Of a DNA stretch of 64,000 nucleotides, positions 35,128 through 45,106 are shown piece after piece. The DNA is taken from assembly GCF_004745945.1 (NCBI RefSeq), contig NZ_SRLE01000006.1:186001-250000 (forward strand), in the 5' to 3' direction. Below the pieces are notes generated by a model. It was not told the DNA's origin, made no database searches, and saw nothing but the letters and a program-made list of their open reading frames with translations. The first letter of the stretch is position 1, and every line of letters starts with the position of its first letter. A program made the position numbers and the translations under genes. The DNA comes from Mangrovimicrobium sediminis. GTDB taxonomy: Bacteria > Pseudomonadota > Gammaproteobacteria > Pseudomonadales > Halieaceae.

Positions 35128-36033
35128 TTGAGTGGGCGCCACTGGCATATCCTCGGCGCCGGGGCGATGGGCTGTTTGTTTGCGCGCATGTTGCAGGGGA
35201 CGGGCTGCGAAGTGACCCTGCTGTTCCGTGAAAAACCCACCGACGCGACGGGCACGATTGTGGTCGAGGAAGGTGAATCGATCGTGGAAGTGCCCGTGGC
35301 GCTCTCCGCCAACGCGGACAGCGGCGCCATTGACTATCTGGTGGTGTGCACCAAGGCATACGAAATCGCCGGAGCCATCGGGCAAGTCGCGCATCGCATC
35401 AATGGCAAAACTCAAATCGTGATCGCCGCGAACGGTATGGGCTACCTCGAGGATGCCCAGCGTGCCAGCGGCGAAGCGACCCTGTTCTGCTGCACCACCA
35501 CCGAGGGCGCCTACCGCACCGCACCGCTGCACGTCCGCCATGCGGGACGCGGCAGGACACTGCTGGGCAAGCCCGGTGGCGGCGAAGCACCGCTGTGGAT
35601 GGAGGACTGGACCAACTCGCCGCTTGCAGCACAATGGGAAGGCGCTATCGAGGCCGCGCTGTGGCACAAGCTGGCAATCAACTGCGCGATCAATCCGCTG
35701 ACAGCCGTGCATCGCTGCCTGAACGGTGAACTGGCGGACCGTCCCGTACTGCGCCAGCAGGTGGACGCGCTGTGTGCAGAGATCGCCGGCATCAGCCGGG
35801 CAGCGGGTTTTCACAAGACTGCCCACAACATCCACACCGATGCACTGCTGGTGATCGCCAGTACGGCACAGAACCGCTCGTCGATGTTGCAGGATACGCT
35901 CGCCGGACGGCGCACGGAGATTGACTACATCACCGGTCACCTGCTGGCGGTCGCCGCGGCGTGGGGTGTCGATGCTCCGCGCCACGAGGATTTATACCGA
36001 CGGGTGCTCGCCATCAGCAACGTCCCTGTTTGA
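35128..36033 (+). CDS. panE: 2-dehydropantoate 2-reductase
   Basis: A 301-residue NADPH-dependent ketopantoate reductase for the pantothenate branch of CoA synthesis. The Rossmann motif LGAGAMGCLFA lies at the N-terminus. The catalytic Lys is in LWHKLAINCAINPLTA, and NRSSMLQDTLAGRRTEIDYI is the family C-terminal signature. No in-frame ATG or GTG precedes the Rossmann motif; the TTG at 35128, with GGGAAGAA upstream, is the start. The ATG at 35111 is out of frame. It converges on the Ser/Thr kinase gene with a 10-base gap. Confidence 0.92.
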   Translation: MSGRHWHILGAGAMGCLFARMLQGTGCEVTLLFREKPTDATGTIVVEEGESIVEVPVALSANADSGAIDYLVVCTKAYEIAGAIGQVAHRINGKTQIVIAANGMGYLEDAQRASGEATLFCCTTTEGAYRTAPLHVRHAGRGRTLLGKPGGGEAPLWMEDWTNSPLAAQWEGAIEAALWHKLAINCAINPLTAVHRCLNGELADRPVLRQQVDALCAEIAGISRAAGFHKTAHNIHTDALLVIASTAQNRSSMLQDTLAGRRTEIDYITGHLLAVAAAWGVDAPRHEDLYRRVLAISNVPV

Positions 36034-36043
36034 GGCCGTCGCC

Positions 36044-37462
36044 TCAGGGGAAGAGCGCCGCCACACTGCGGGTCAGCGTTTCCTCCCAGGCCGGCAGCGG
36101 CAGCTGCGGCGCAAACATCGCCTGCTGATAAACATACCCGGCCTCGCCATTGCGCGAGACCAGCAGCACACACAGCATCTCGTCGCACTGCAGGCTGGTG
36201 TCGATAACCTCGTCCGGCGGCACTTTTTCCAGGTCCGCATAGTAGGCGCGAGGAAGCACCGCGCCGCTCGCGTGGACGGTGCCAACCCGCGATTCGATGG
36301 TGTCGTAGACAACCTGCATCACCCAGCTGGCATTGGCCTCCCGGGGCATGCCTCGTACTGTGCTGTAGGCGATCGATGGCACTTCGAAGTGAACACGCAA
36401 CGGATCGGTGCTGGTCAGCGCGTCGACCATGGCGAAAAGAACCAACGGTACGCTGGCGATAATCACCAGCCGGGTGGAGAGGCGCAGCGCAGAAAAACGC
36501 TGTATCCACAGTTCCATTCCCTTGCGCACCAGGCGCGAGCGCCCGCGGTGGCGCAGGTCCGAGGGGATGTGCGGCGGTATATCCTCGCTCGATTCGGGAC
36601 GAAACCAGGGAGCGGCCTCACCGGCAAGGCTGTCCAGGCGTGAAAGCGGAATGTCGCGGGTGGCCGTGCGCAACAGGCTACGTACCCGATGGGTATCCTG
36701 GGGTCTGCGCAGCGGGTCTTTCTGCAGCAGCTCCCCGAGCAGGGTCAGCAGGTCCGGCGGCAGTTCCTCGCCGACCGGGCCATTATCCTGGACCGGCCGC
36801 GGCTCGCCGTGCAACAGCAGTTCGCTGTCGAGTTGGCCAGCGGGGCAGAACGGGTGCATGCCGGTCAGCATGCGGTACACCAGGCAGCCGAAGGCGAACA
36901 GGTCACTGCGCAGGTCGGGCGCGCTGCCCTGCAGGAGTTCCGGCGCCAGTGCAGTCGGCGAACCGGGGAGTTCCGCGCCGGAATCCGCGCCGGCCTGTTC
37001 GGTGCGACGCGCGATGCCGAAGTCGGCGAGCTTGGCGCGCCCGCTCGAAGTAATCAGCACATTGCCGGCCTTGATGTCGCCGTGAACCACGCCTTCCTGG
37101 GTCGCCGCGGCCAGCGCCGCTGCGAGGTCGGTGGCGATGCGCAACACCGAGGGCAGGCTCAGGCGGGTGCGCTGCAACAACTGCTCGAGGTCGCAACCGG
37201 GCACGTATTCCATAACGATAGCCAGGTGCTTGCGCGACTCGAGCAGATCGTAAATCTGCACCACCCGCGCATCGTTAATACCCGAGGCCCGCCGCGCCTC
37301 ACCGAGCAGCTCGCGGCGCGCGCTCCAGCTGCGCGGCAGGTTGTGGATCTTGATTGCCGCCTGGCGCTGCAGGCGGCGGTCGTAGCCGAGAAAGACACGC
37401 CCCTGGCCGCCCTGGCGCAGCAGGCGAAGAATGCTGTACGGACCAATTCGCGTCTCGTTCAT
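36044..37462 (-). CDS. Transmembrane Hanks-type Ser/Thr protein kinase
   Basis: A 472-residue kinase with an N-terminal cytoplasmic catalytic domain. The Gly loop LLRQGGQGRVFLGYD is near 14-28, followed by the AAIKIH lysine, the catalytic loop HGDIKAGN near 127-134, DFGIAR, and an APE-type ALAPELLQG. Plain RD-kinase HRD is HGD here, so it is a non-RD type. A TM helix lies around 330-350 (LVIIASVPLVLFAMV), followed by ~120 extracytoplasmic residues of unknown fold. It starts four bases after the FHA/sigma-54 regulator stop, indicating one transcription unit. Confidence 0.88.
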   Translation of the reverse strand: MNETRIGPYSILRLLRQGGQGRVFLGYDRRLQRQAAIKIHNLPRSWSARRELLGEARRASGINDARVVQIYDLLESRKHLAIVMEYVPGCDLEQLLQRTRLSLPSVLRIATDLAAALAAATQEGVVHGDIKAGNVLITSSGRAKLADFGIARRTEQAGADSGAELPGSPTALAPELLQGSAPDLRSDLFAFGCLVYRMLTGMHPFCPAGQLDSELLLHGEPRPVQDNGPVGEELPPDLLTLLGELLQKDPLRRPQDTHRVRSLLRTATRDIPLSRLDSLAGEAAPWFRPESSEDIPPHIPSDLRHRGRSRLVRKGMELWIQRFSALRLSTRLVIIASVPLVLFAMVDALTSTDPLRVHFEVPSIAYSTVRGMPREANASWVMQVVYDTIESRVGTVHASGAVLPRAYYADLEKVPPDEVIDTSLQCDEMLCVLLVSRNGEAGYVYQQAMFAPQLPLPAWEETLTRSVAALFP

Positions 37463-37466
37463 CGCG

Positions 37467-39044
37467 TCAGGCCGTTGGGCCAGTATTGCGCAGGCGGGCG
37501 CGCAGGGCGCTATGGGAAATACGCAAGTCCCTGGCCACCTCGCGCAGGTCGCCATCGCAACGGCGCAGGCTTCGCTGTAATTCCACTTCCGGTACGTCAC
37601 CCGCCAGGCGGAAGTCGGGGGACACCTGTATGCGACGATAGACGGACTGCCGGCTGACGCCCAGCGCCTGGGCGACCGTGGCGATCTCGAACTCGCAGTC
37701 CTGCATCACCTCGCGAAACTCCGCCTCGGCGATATCGACCAGGCGACGACGCGACTTCGCGACCTCCGCAACACCGGATTCCTGCGCCGGGGGCTCGGAC
37801 TGCGCGCTCGCGGAGTGCGCTCGCAGGGCACTGCGCAGCTCTTCGGGAATGACAGGCTGCGAGCCACCGGCCAGCACCACGCGGGCGGCAAAGTGACCGA
37901 GCTGCCGCACGTTGCCCGGCCACGGGTAGCGGGCGAAGGCATAGAACAGGTCCGCCCAGCGCGCCACTTCGATAGCGGCAGCGTCCAGATTGGGCAACTG
38001 CAATTGGGAGGCTTCCTTAACCAGTGCCGCACGCAGGAAGTGCAGGAGCAGTTCCCCGATATCCTCGGGGTGATCGCGCAGCGCCGGCAATTGCAGCTCG
38101 AGGGCGCCAAGACGGTGGCGCAGCGCGGCACGAAACAGTTTGTCGGGGTCATCCAGTTGCACGTCGGTCGCGGAAATCACGCGCACATCGATACGCCGCA
38201 GCTCGCCGCCCACTACCTGGACCTCGCGCTCCTGCAGTGCGCGCAGGAGCAGCGGCTGCACCTCCTCGGGCGTATCACCCACCTCGTCGAGAAACAGGCA
38301 GCCGCCTTCGGCCTGCTGGAAGTAACCCGGCTGGCTGCGTGCCGCACCGGTATAGGCGCCACGACTCGCACCGAACAGGGAAGCGGCGGCAAGCGCCGCC
38401 GGCACCGCGGCCATGTTCACGCTGATCATCGGACGCGCCGCACGCCGGCTGTGATGATGGATGGCCCCGGCCACCAGTTCCTTACCGGTACCCGTTTCGC
38501 CGAGCAGGAGCACGTCCGCGTCGCTGCTCGCCGCCCGCAGCACCTGCTCGCGCAGGTGGTAGAGGGCCTCGCTGCCACCGATCATGCCGCAGTCCGCACA
38601 CGCTCCCGGCTGCTCGCCAGTGACACAACGCAGCATCAGGACAATCGAATGCGCCAGCAGCAGTGGCACACCTGCCGCGAGTTCCTCGCCATCCAGGTAC
38701 AACGCGTCGACAAGGTCACGGCCGGCAACCCGGCAGCGACTGGCCACGGACTCGCGCTGCAGGCGCAATCCGCCCTGCGCTTGCTCGATGACAAACGCGC
38801 AGCGACTGATGTAGGGGTCGTCGAGCGCACAGGTGACAGTGCTTTCGCCGGGCCTGCTGAACACAGGGCTGCTGCGGCCGACTACCTCAGCCTGTGCCGC
38901 GGCAAAAGATAGCGCCGCGCGCTCGCCGATACGTGCGAGGTCCGGATGGAAAACAATGGTGAGCTGGTACCGCGGACGCGACAGCCGCGCGCTCTCTAGC
39001 TCGCCGAGGCTGGGAAGGGTTTTATCGCAACTGGTGTCGGGCAT
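37467..39044 (-). CDS. FHA-domain sigma-54-dependent transcriptional activator
   Basis: A 525-residue enhancer-binding protein. Residues ~25-140 form an FHA-like phosphopeptide-binding domain (VVGRSSPVFSRPG, then DPYISRCAFVIEQ). The AAA+ module has Walker A GETGTGKE near 181, the sigma-54 contact loop as GAYTGA in FGASRGAYTGAA, Walker B CLFLDEVGD and WPGNVRQL. The C-terminus contains two helix-turn-helix units (IATVAQALGVSRQSVYRRI and LREVARDLRISHSALRARL), which is unusual. The downstream kinase could phosphorylate a partner read by the FHA domain. The FHA-kinase-sigma-54 combination is known in type VI secretion regulation, but no secretion genes lie here. Confidence 0.88.
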   Translation of the reverse strand: MPDTSCDKTLPSLGELESARLSRPRYQLTIVFHPDLARIGERAALSFAAAQAEVVGRSSPVFSRPGESTVTCALDDPYISRCAFVIEQAQGGLRLQRESVASRCRVAGRDLVDALYLDGEELAAGVPLLLAHSIVLMLRCVTGEQPGACADCGMIGGSEALYHLREQVLRAASSDADVLLLGETGTGKELVAGAIHHHSRRAARPMISVNMAAVPAALAAASLFGASRGAYTGAARSQPGYFQQAEGGCLFLDEVGDTPEEVQPLLLRALQEREVQVVGGELRRIDVRVISATDVQLDDPDKLFRAALRHRLGALELQLPALRDHPEDIGELLLHFLRAALVKEASQLQLPNLDAAAIEVARWADLFYAFARYPWPGNVRQLGHFAARVVLAGGSQPVIPEELRSALRAHSASAQSEPPAQESGVAEVAKSRRRLVDIAEAEFREVMQDCEFEIATVAQALGVSRQSVYRRIQVSPDFRLAGDVPEVELQRSLRRCDGDLREVARDLRISHSALRARLRNTGPTA

Positions 39045-39110
39045 GCCTGGTCCATGGCATCGGATCTTATTTTTTGCGCAAGCTTACCAGCTTTGGCCGG
39101 GCAATACCTG

Positions 39111-39943
39111 TCAGTCGATAATCACCAGCACCGAGATCACAACGATCCAGCAAACCCCCGCCCGCCACTGCAGATTCGCCAGCACCTCATTCTGCGCCGC
39201 GGCGCGAGCACCAGTGAATTCCTCGCCGGCTTTCTTGTCCTCGCCGGTCGCGGCCATCGCCACGCTGTACAGGATTTCCGTCATCGGCATGTCGGAGTTT
39301 GAAAGCGCCAGCCAGAACTCGTCGGAACTCTCGGTCAGGTTGCCCACCAGCGAGAAGGTCGCCGCCAGCGCCCGCGCCGGCAGCCAGTCCACGTAGAACA
39401 GGAGCGTGTCGCGGTCCTCTCCCGCGGGCAGGAGCTGGCACAGGCGGTAGGCCAGCGCCCCGGCGGGGCCGAGCACCAGGAACCAGAACAGCACGCCGAA
39501 CCAACGCCCCAGCGATGCGTAGAGGAAGGCGCGCTGGATGCGCGCGTGCACCTGCTCCGGCGTTTGTTCCTCGTCCGGTGCGTCTTCATCCCAGCCCAGG
39601 CGGTTGCCCACTTCCAGCCAGGCGCCCTGCAGGTCGTCGCGGCGGCAGTGGCCGCGGTAGCGCTCCTGCAGGCCGGCGAGGTCGACGCGGCCGAAGCTGT
39701 ACAGCAGCAGGATCACCGCCAGGGCAATCCACAGCAGGCCGAACAGGATGGGCGTGGCGGCGAGCAGGATGAACTGCGCGACGATCGCCGGTATCGCCAC
39801 GGTGAGCGCCGCCCCGAGCAGCCCGGAGGTAACCTTGCCGCCCATTGTGGATTGCCAGCGCTGGTACCAGCCGTCCTCCTGCAGGTAGGCGGCGGCGCCG
39901 GAAAAGCGCTCCAGCACCACGGCGATGATCAGGGCGAGGAAGT

Positions 39944-39947
<4 letters not shown>
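39111..39947 (-). CDS. ampE: Regulatory signalling modulator protein AmpE
   Basis: A 278-residue inner-membrane protein of the AmpE/CobD-like family with about four TM helices. The N-terminus is NFLALIIAVVLERFSGAAAYLQ. AmpE accompanies AmpD in cell-wall recycling and beta-lactamase induction in many Gammaproteobacteria; its biochemical role is uncertain. The ATG at 39947 overlaps the ampD stop by four bases. Confidence 0.9.
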
Positions 39948-41495
<1,548 letters not shown>

Positions 41496-41604
41496 CGGAC
41501 GCTGCGGTCTCACCGATTGGCGGCCGCGCACGCTGGACGATGCTCGGGCTCGCTCGGATTAGCCGAAAAACTTCTGGATGAACAATACGCCGCCATGAAC
41601 CGCG

Positions 41605-42087
41605 CTAGTCGATAAGCGGCTTGTCGCTGACAATCACGCCGTTGTTGTCCGCGTAGACGAACTCCCCCGGCAACACCGTCACCCCGCCCATGGCCACCGG
41701 CACATCGCGCTGGCCCACACCGAGTTTTTCTGTCTTGAACGGCGTGGTGCCCAGCGCCTGCACGCCGAGTTCGGTGCGGCCAATCTCGTCCACATCGCGA
41801 ATCGCGCCGTGGATGACCAGCCCGGCCCAGCCGTTCTTCGCCGCTTCCTCGGCCAGCATGTCGCCGAGTAGCGCCCGGCGCAGGGAACCGCCGCCGTCCA
41901 CCACGATGACGCGGCCTTCACCGGGCTCGCCCACGCAGGCTTTGACCAGCGAGTTGTCCTCGTGGCACTTGATGGTTACCGCCGGGCCGCCGAAGGCTTT
42001 CACCGCGCCGTAGTTGTTAAACTGCAGCTCCATGGCCCGCGCCTGGGGGTAGGCGTCGGTGAGGTCCGGGGTCGAGATGGCGCCCAT
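41605..42087 (-). CDS. rraA: RraA family protein (ribonuclease E activity regulator A)
   Basis: A 160-residue protein of the RraA/MenG-like family. It has the N-terminal [10 protein letters not shown], the ring-forming glycine-rich [21 protein letters not shown], and [12 protein letters not shown]. In E. coli RraA binds RNase E and inhibits it; related proteins act as 4-hydroxy-4-methyl-2-oxoglutarate aldolases, so the role should be treated with some caution. The ATG at 42087 follows the acyl-CoA dehydrogenase stop by one base. Confidence 0.88.
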   Translation of the reverse strand: MGAISTPDLTDAYPQARAMELQFNNYGAVKAFGGPAVTIKCHEDNSLVKACVGEPGEGRVIVVDGGGSLRRALLGDMLAEEAAKNGWAGLVIHGAIRDVDEIGRTELGVQALGTTPFKTEKLGVGQRDVPVAMGGVTVLPGEFVYADNNGVIVSDKPLID

Positions 42088-42088
42088 G

Positions 42089-43855
42089 TCAGATCCACTC
42101 CAGCGGGTAGTCCTGCTGCACACCACCGGCGGCGCGCACCGCACCACCGTGGCCCGCGCAGCGCGGCAGCAGTTGCTCGGCGTAGTGCGCGGCGGTGGCG
42201 ACTTTCGCGGCGTAGAAGGGGTTGTCGCTGCCCGCCTTGAGTTGCGCGAAGGCCACCAGCGCACCGCGCGCCAGCTGCCAGCCGCCGAACAAATAGCCGG
42301 ATTGCATCAGGTAGTCGAAGGCGCCGGCCAGTGCCGTGTTTGGTGCGCCGGCCAGCGCTTCCAGCACGAACTGGGTGGACAGCTCCTGCTCCGCGAGAGC
42401 GCCCTCCAGGCCTTTCGCCATCACCGCCAGGCGCGCATCGCCGGTGTCCTTGAGCGCTGCGACGGTGTCGCGCACCATGTCCAGCACCGCGCGCATGGTG
42501 TCGCCGCCGTCGCGGCCCAGCTTGCGCGCCACCAGGTCCGCCGCCTGGATGCCGTTGGTGCCCTCGTAGATGGGCGCGATGCGCGCATCGCGCAGGTACT
42601 GCGCGGCGCCGGTCTCCTCCACGTAGCCCATGCCGCCGTGCACCTGCACGCCCTGGGAGGTCACTTCCACCCCGGCCTCGGTACACCAGGCCTTGATGAT
42701 CGGGATCATCAGGTCGATGCGCGCCTGCTGCGCCGCACGCTCGGCCTCGGCGCCGCGGTGGGCGAGGTCCATGGTGATCGCCTCGGCATAGACCAGCGCG
42801 CGCATCGCCTCGGTCAGCGCCTTCATGTTGAGCAGCATGCGCTTCACGTCCGGGTGCTCGATAATCGGCACGCCGCCCTGCACCCGCTCGCGGGCGTAGG
42901 CGGTGGCCTGCTGCAGGGCGCCGTCGGCCACGCCCAGGCCCTGCACGCCGACCTTCAGGCGCGCCTCGTTCATCATGGTAAACATGGCCGCCAGGCCCTT
43001 GTTCTCCTCGCCCAGCAGGTAGCCGATGGCGCCGCCGTTATCGCCGTAGGCCATCACACAGGTGGGGCTGGCGTGGATGCCCAGCTTGTGTTCGGTGGAG
43101 ACCGCGTAGACATCGTTGCGCTCGCCCAGCGAGCCGTCCTCGTTCACCAGGAACTTGGGCACGATGAACAGCGAGATGCCGCGGCTGCCCTCGGGGGCGT
43201 CCGGCAGTTTGGCCAGCACCAGGTGGATGATGTTGTCTGTAACCTCGTGGTCGCCCCAGGTGATGAAGATCTTCTGCCCGGTGATCAGGTAGTGGTCGCC
43301 CTCCGGAACTGCCCTCGCCTTCATCACGCCGAGGTCGGAGCCGGCGCCGGACTCGGTCAGGTTCATGGTGCCCATCCACTCACCGGTGTGCAGTTTCTCG
43401 AGATAAGTGGCCTTTTGTTCCTCGCTGCCGTGGGCGTGGATGGCCAGCGCCGAGCCGCAACTCAGCATGGGCGCCAGGGCCAGGGACATGTTGGAGGCGT
43501 TCCACATCTCGTGGCCGGCGGTGGCGTAGATTTCGGGCAGGCCCTGGCCGCCGTATTCCGGGTCGGCGGAAATGCCGATCCAGCCGCCCTCGCCCATCTG
43601 GCGCAGGGCCTCGGCGTGGCCATCGGGAATATGGATGCGCTTGTCCACGCAGGTGGTCGGGTTGGTGTCGCCGTTGCGGCGCAGGGGCGCCAGCACGCCG
43701 CCGGCCAGCTTGCCGGCCTCGTCGAGCAGGGCCGTGGAGAGGTCCGGCCCCACCCCCAGCTCATCGAAGCCGGGCAGGCCGCCGAGGGCGTCGCCCGCCT
43801 GCAGTACTTCGTCGATCAGGAAAACCATGTCCTCGAGGGGTGCGCGATAACTCAT
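42089..43855 (-). CDS. Acyl-CoA dehydrogenase, large C-terminal-extension type
   Basis: A 588-residue FAD-dependent acyl-CoA dehydrogenase of the ~600-residue class with an extra C-terminal domain. Family signatures include [18 protein letters not shown] and [18 protein letters not shown], the latter holding the catalytic Glu. It probably acts in fatty-acid beta-oxidation. The ATG at 43855 ([10 protein letters not shown]) has GGAG five bases upstream and is preferred over the GTG two codons earlier. It is divergent from the LysR gene and lies upstream of rraA. Confidence 0.92.
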   Translation of the reverse strand: MSYRAPLEDMVFLIDEVLQAGDALGGLPGFDELGVGPDLSTALLDEAGKLAGGVLAPLRRNGDTNPTTCVDKRIHIPDGHAEALRQMGEGGWIGISADPEYGGQGLPEIYATAGHEMWNASNMSLALAPMLSCGSALAIHAHGSEEQKATYLEKLHTGEWMGTMNLTESGAGSDLGVMKARAVPEGDHYLITGQKIFITWGDHEVTDNIIHLVLAKLPDAPEGSRGISLFIVPKFLVNEDGSLGERNDVYAVSTEHKLGIHASPTCVMAYGDNGGAIGYLLGEENKGLAAMFTMMNEARLKVGVQGLGVADGALQQATAYARERVQGGVPIIEHPDVKRMLLNMKALTEAMRALVYAEAITMDLAHRGAEAERAAQQARIDLMIPIIKAWCTEAGVEVTSQGVQVHGGMGYVEETGAAQYLRDARIAPIYEGTNGIQAADLVARKLGRDGGDTMRAVLDMVRDTVAALKDTGDARLAVMAKGLEGALAEQELSTQFVLEALAGAPNTALAGAFDYLMQSGYLFGGWQLARGALVAFAQLKAGSDNPFYAAKVATAAHYAEQLLPRCAGHGGAVRAAGGVQQDYPLEWI

Positions 43856-43915
43856 ATCCACTCCATAAACAGCTGTTGTGTTGCTACGGCAGTTGCCGGC
43901 CAGGGGATGACGGCA

Positions 43916-43943
43916 TTGGCAATTCTAACGGCGGGCGTATAAT
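43916..43943 (+). promoter_or_regulatory. Sigma-70 promoter of the LysR regulator gene
   Basis: TTGGCA (43916-43921), one base off consensus, and a perfect TATAAT (43938-43943) are 16 bases apart. The LysR ATG is at 43999. The dyad at 43972-43988 lies just downstream of the predicted start site, a position suited to autorepression. Confidence 0.7.
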
Positions 43944-43971
43944 TCCCGGTAACAATGTACCGAATTTTTTG

Positions 43972-43988
43972 CATTCATTGCATGAATG
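43972..43988. promoter_or_regulatory. 17-bp dyad operator (site 1), candidate LysR autoregulatory box
   Basis: CATTCATTGCATGAATG has perfect 6-bp arms (CATTCA/TGAATG) with a 5-bp centre and contains the T-N11-A core typical of LysR boxes. It lies 10 bases before the LysR start. A copy with 14 of 17 identical bases occurs before malate synthase at 44984-45000. Confidence 0.6.
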
Positions 43989-43998
43989 TAAGGCGACC

Positions 43999-44955
43999 AT
44001 GAACCTCAATCGTATCGATCTCAACCTGCTGGTCTACCTCGACGCGCTGCTGCGCGAGCGCAACGTCACCCAGGCCGCCAACCAGTTGAACCTCAGCCAG
44101 CCCGCCATGAGCAACGGCCTGCGCCGGCTGCGCGAGCTGTTCGACGACCCCCTGCTAGTGCGCACCAGCGACGGCATGACACCCACCGAGCGCGCGCTGG
44201 AACTGGAGCCGGTGGTGCGCGAGGTGCTCACCGAGATCGAGCGCGCGGTGCAGCCGCGCACGGAGTTCGAACCGGAGGAGGCGCACCGGGTGTTCCGCAT
44301 CATGGCCAGCGACTACGCCGAGGCCACGCTGTTTCCCGCGGTACTGGCCAAGCTGCGCGCGCAGGCGCCGGGCATCACCCTGGACATCATGACCCCCTCG
44401 GACGTGAGCTTCCTCGACGTGGAGCGGGGCAAGGTGGACATGGTGATCAACCGCTTCGATTCCATGCCCCAGTCATTCCACCAGATTCTGCTGTGGAAGG
44501 ACAGTTTCTCCTGCGTGCTCAACGCCCAGCACCCGATGCTGGAGGATTTCACCCTGGACAACTACCTCGGCGCGGACCACGTCTGGGTGAGCAAGACCGG
44601 CATGGGCGTCGGCGTCGGCGTCAACCCGGACGACGTGCAGCGCCTGGGCTGGGTGGACGTGGCCCTGGACAAGCTGGGCAAGAAGCGCCAGATCCGCGTG
44701 TTCACCCGCCACTACCAGGCGGCCATGACCCTCGCCGAGGAGAACGACCTGATCGTCACCCTGCCCTCGCGCGCCGCCCGACTCAAGCGCGACAACCCGC
44801 GCGTCGTACTGCGCGACCCGCCGCTGGAAATTCCACCACTGGAGCTGAAAATGGCCTGGAGCCCGCTGCTGCAGCACAACCCCGCCAACCGCTGGATACG
44901 CAAGCTGATCACCGATACCGCCCGGGAACTGGACGGACAGAAGCCAACCCCCTGA
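43999..44955 (+). CDS. LysR-family transcriptional regulator, probable regulator of glcB
   Basis: A 318-residue LysR regulator. The winged HTH is at the N-terminus (LDALLRERNVTQAANQLNLS followed by QPAMSNGLRRLRELF), then a linker helix and a periplasmic-binding-like effector domain from about residue 90. It resembles the NodD/LeuO-type subgroup by its LNRIDLNLLVYLDALL start. The gene lies just upstream of and in the same direction as malate synthase G. Near-identical dyads precede both genes, pointing to autoregulation and control of glcB. The effector is unknown; a C2 compound such as glyoxylate is a guess. Confidence 0.9.
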   Translation: MNLNRIDLNLLVYLDALLRERNVTQAANQLNLSQPAMSNGLRRLRELFDDPLLVRTSDGMTPTERALELEPVVREVLTEIERAVQPRTEFEPEEAHRVFRIMASDYAEATLFPAVLAKLRAQAPGITLDIMTPSDVSFLDVERGKVDMVINRFDSMPQSFHQILLWKDSFSCVLNAQHPMLEDFTLDNYLGADHVWVSKTGMGVGVGVNPDDVQRLGWVDVALDKLGKKRQIRVFTRHYQAAMTLAEENDLIVTLPSRAARLKRDNPRVVLRDPPLEIPPLELKMAWSPLLQHNPANRWIRKLITDTARELDGQKPTP

Positions 44956-44983
44956 CCCGAGTTCATCCCTGGACGACCCACAA

Positions 44984-45000
44984 CATTCATTGTTGGAATG
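44984..45000. promoter_or_regulatory. 17-bp dyad operator (site 2) upstream of malate synthase
   Basis: CATTCATTGTTGGAATG matches site 1 at 43972-43988 in 14 of 17 positions and keeps the outer ATTC/GAAT arms. It lies 107 bases before the glcB ATG and about 45 bases above a TACAAT box at 45045-45050, a usual place for a LysR activator site. An AACGATAAA direct repeat follows it. Confidence 0.6.
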
Positions 45001-45106
45001 GCAACGATAAAAACGATAAATTAGCTAAATCTAGGCGTGATTCTTACAATCGGCCTATCTTCGTCGGACCGCTGACGGCCGACACATCGCAAGACAGGAA
45101 TTTCAC

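Noticed and set aside
34561-35985. yajQ extended upstream to 474 codons
   Set aside because: The extension is antisense to panE. The conserved YajQ start MPSFDVVSEVD is at 35043 and gives the normal family length.
41496-41604. Terminator between nadC and rraA
   Set aside because: Short GC-rich inverted repeats exist, but none is followed by a T-run on either strand.
42059-43942. A 627-codon plus-strand frame
   Set aside because: Antisense of the acyl-CoA dehydrogenase, which has intact catalytic signatures.
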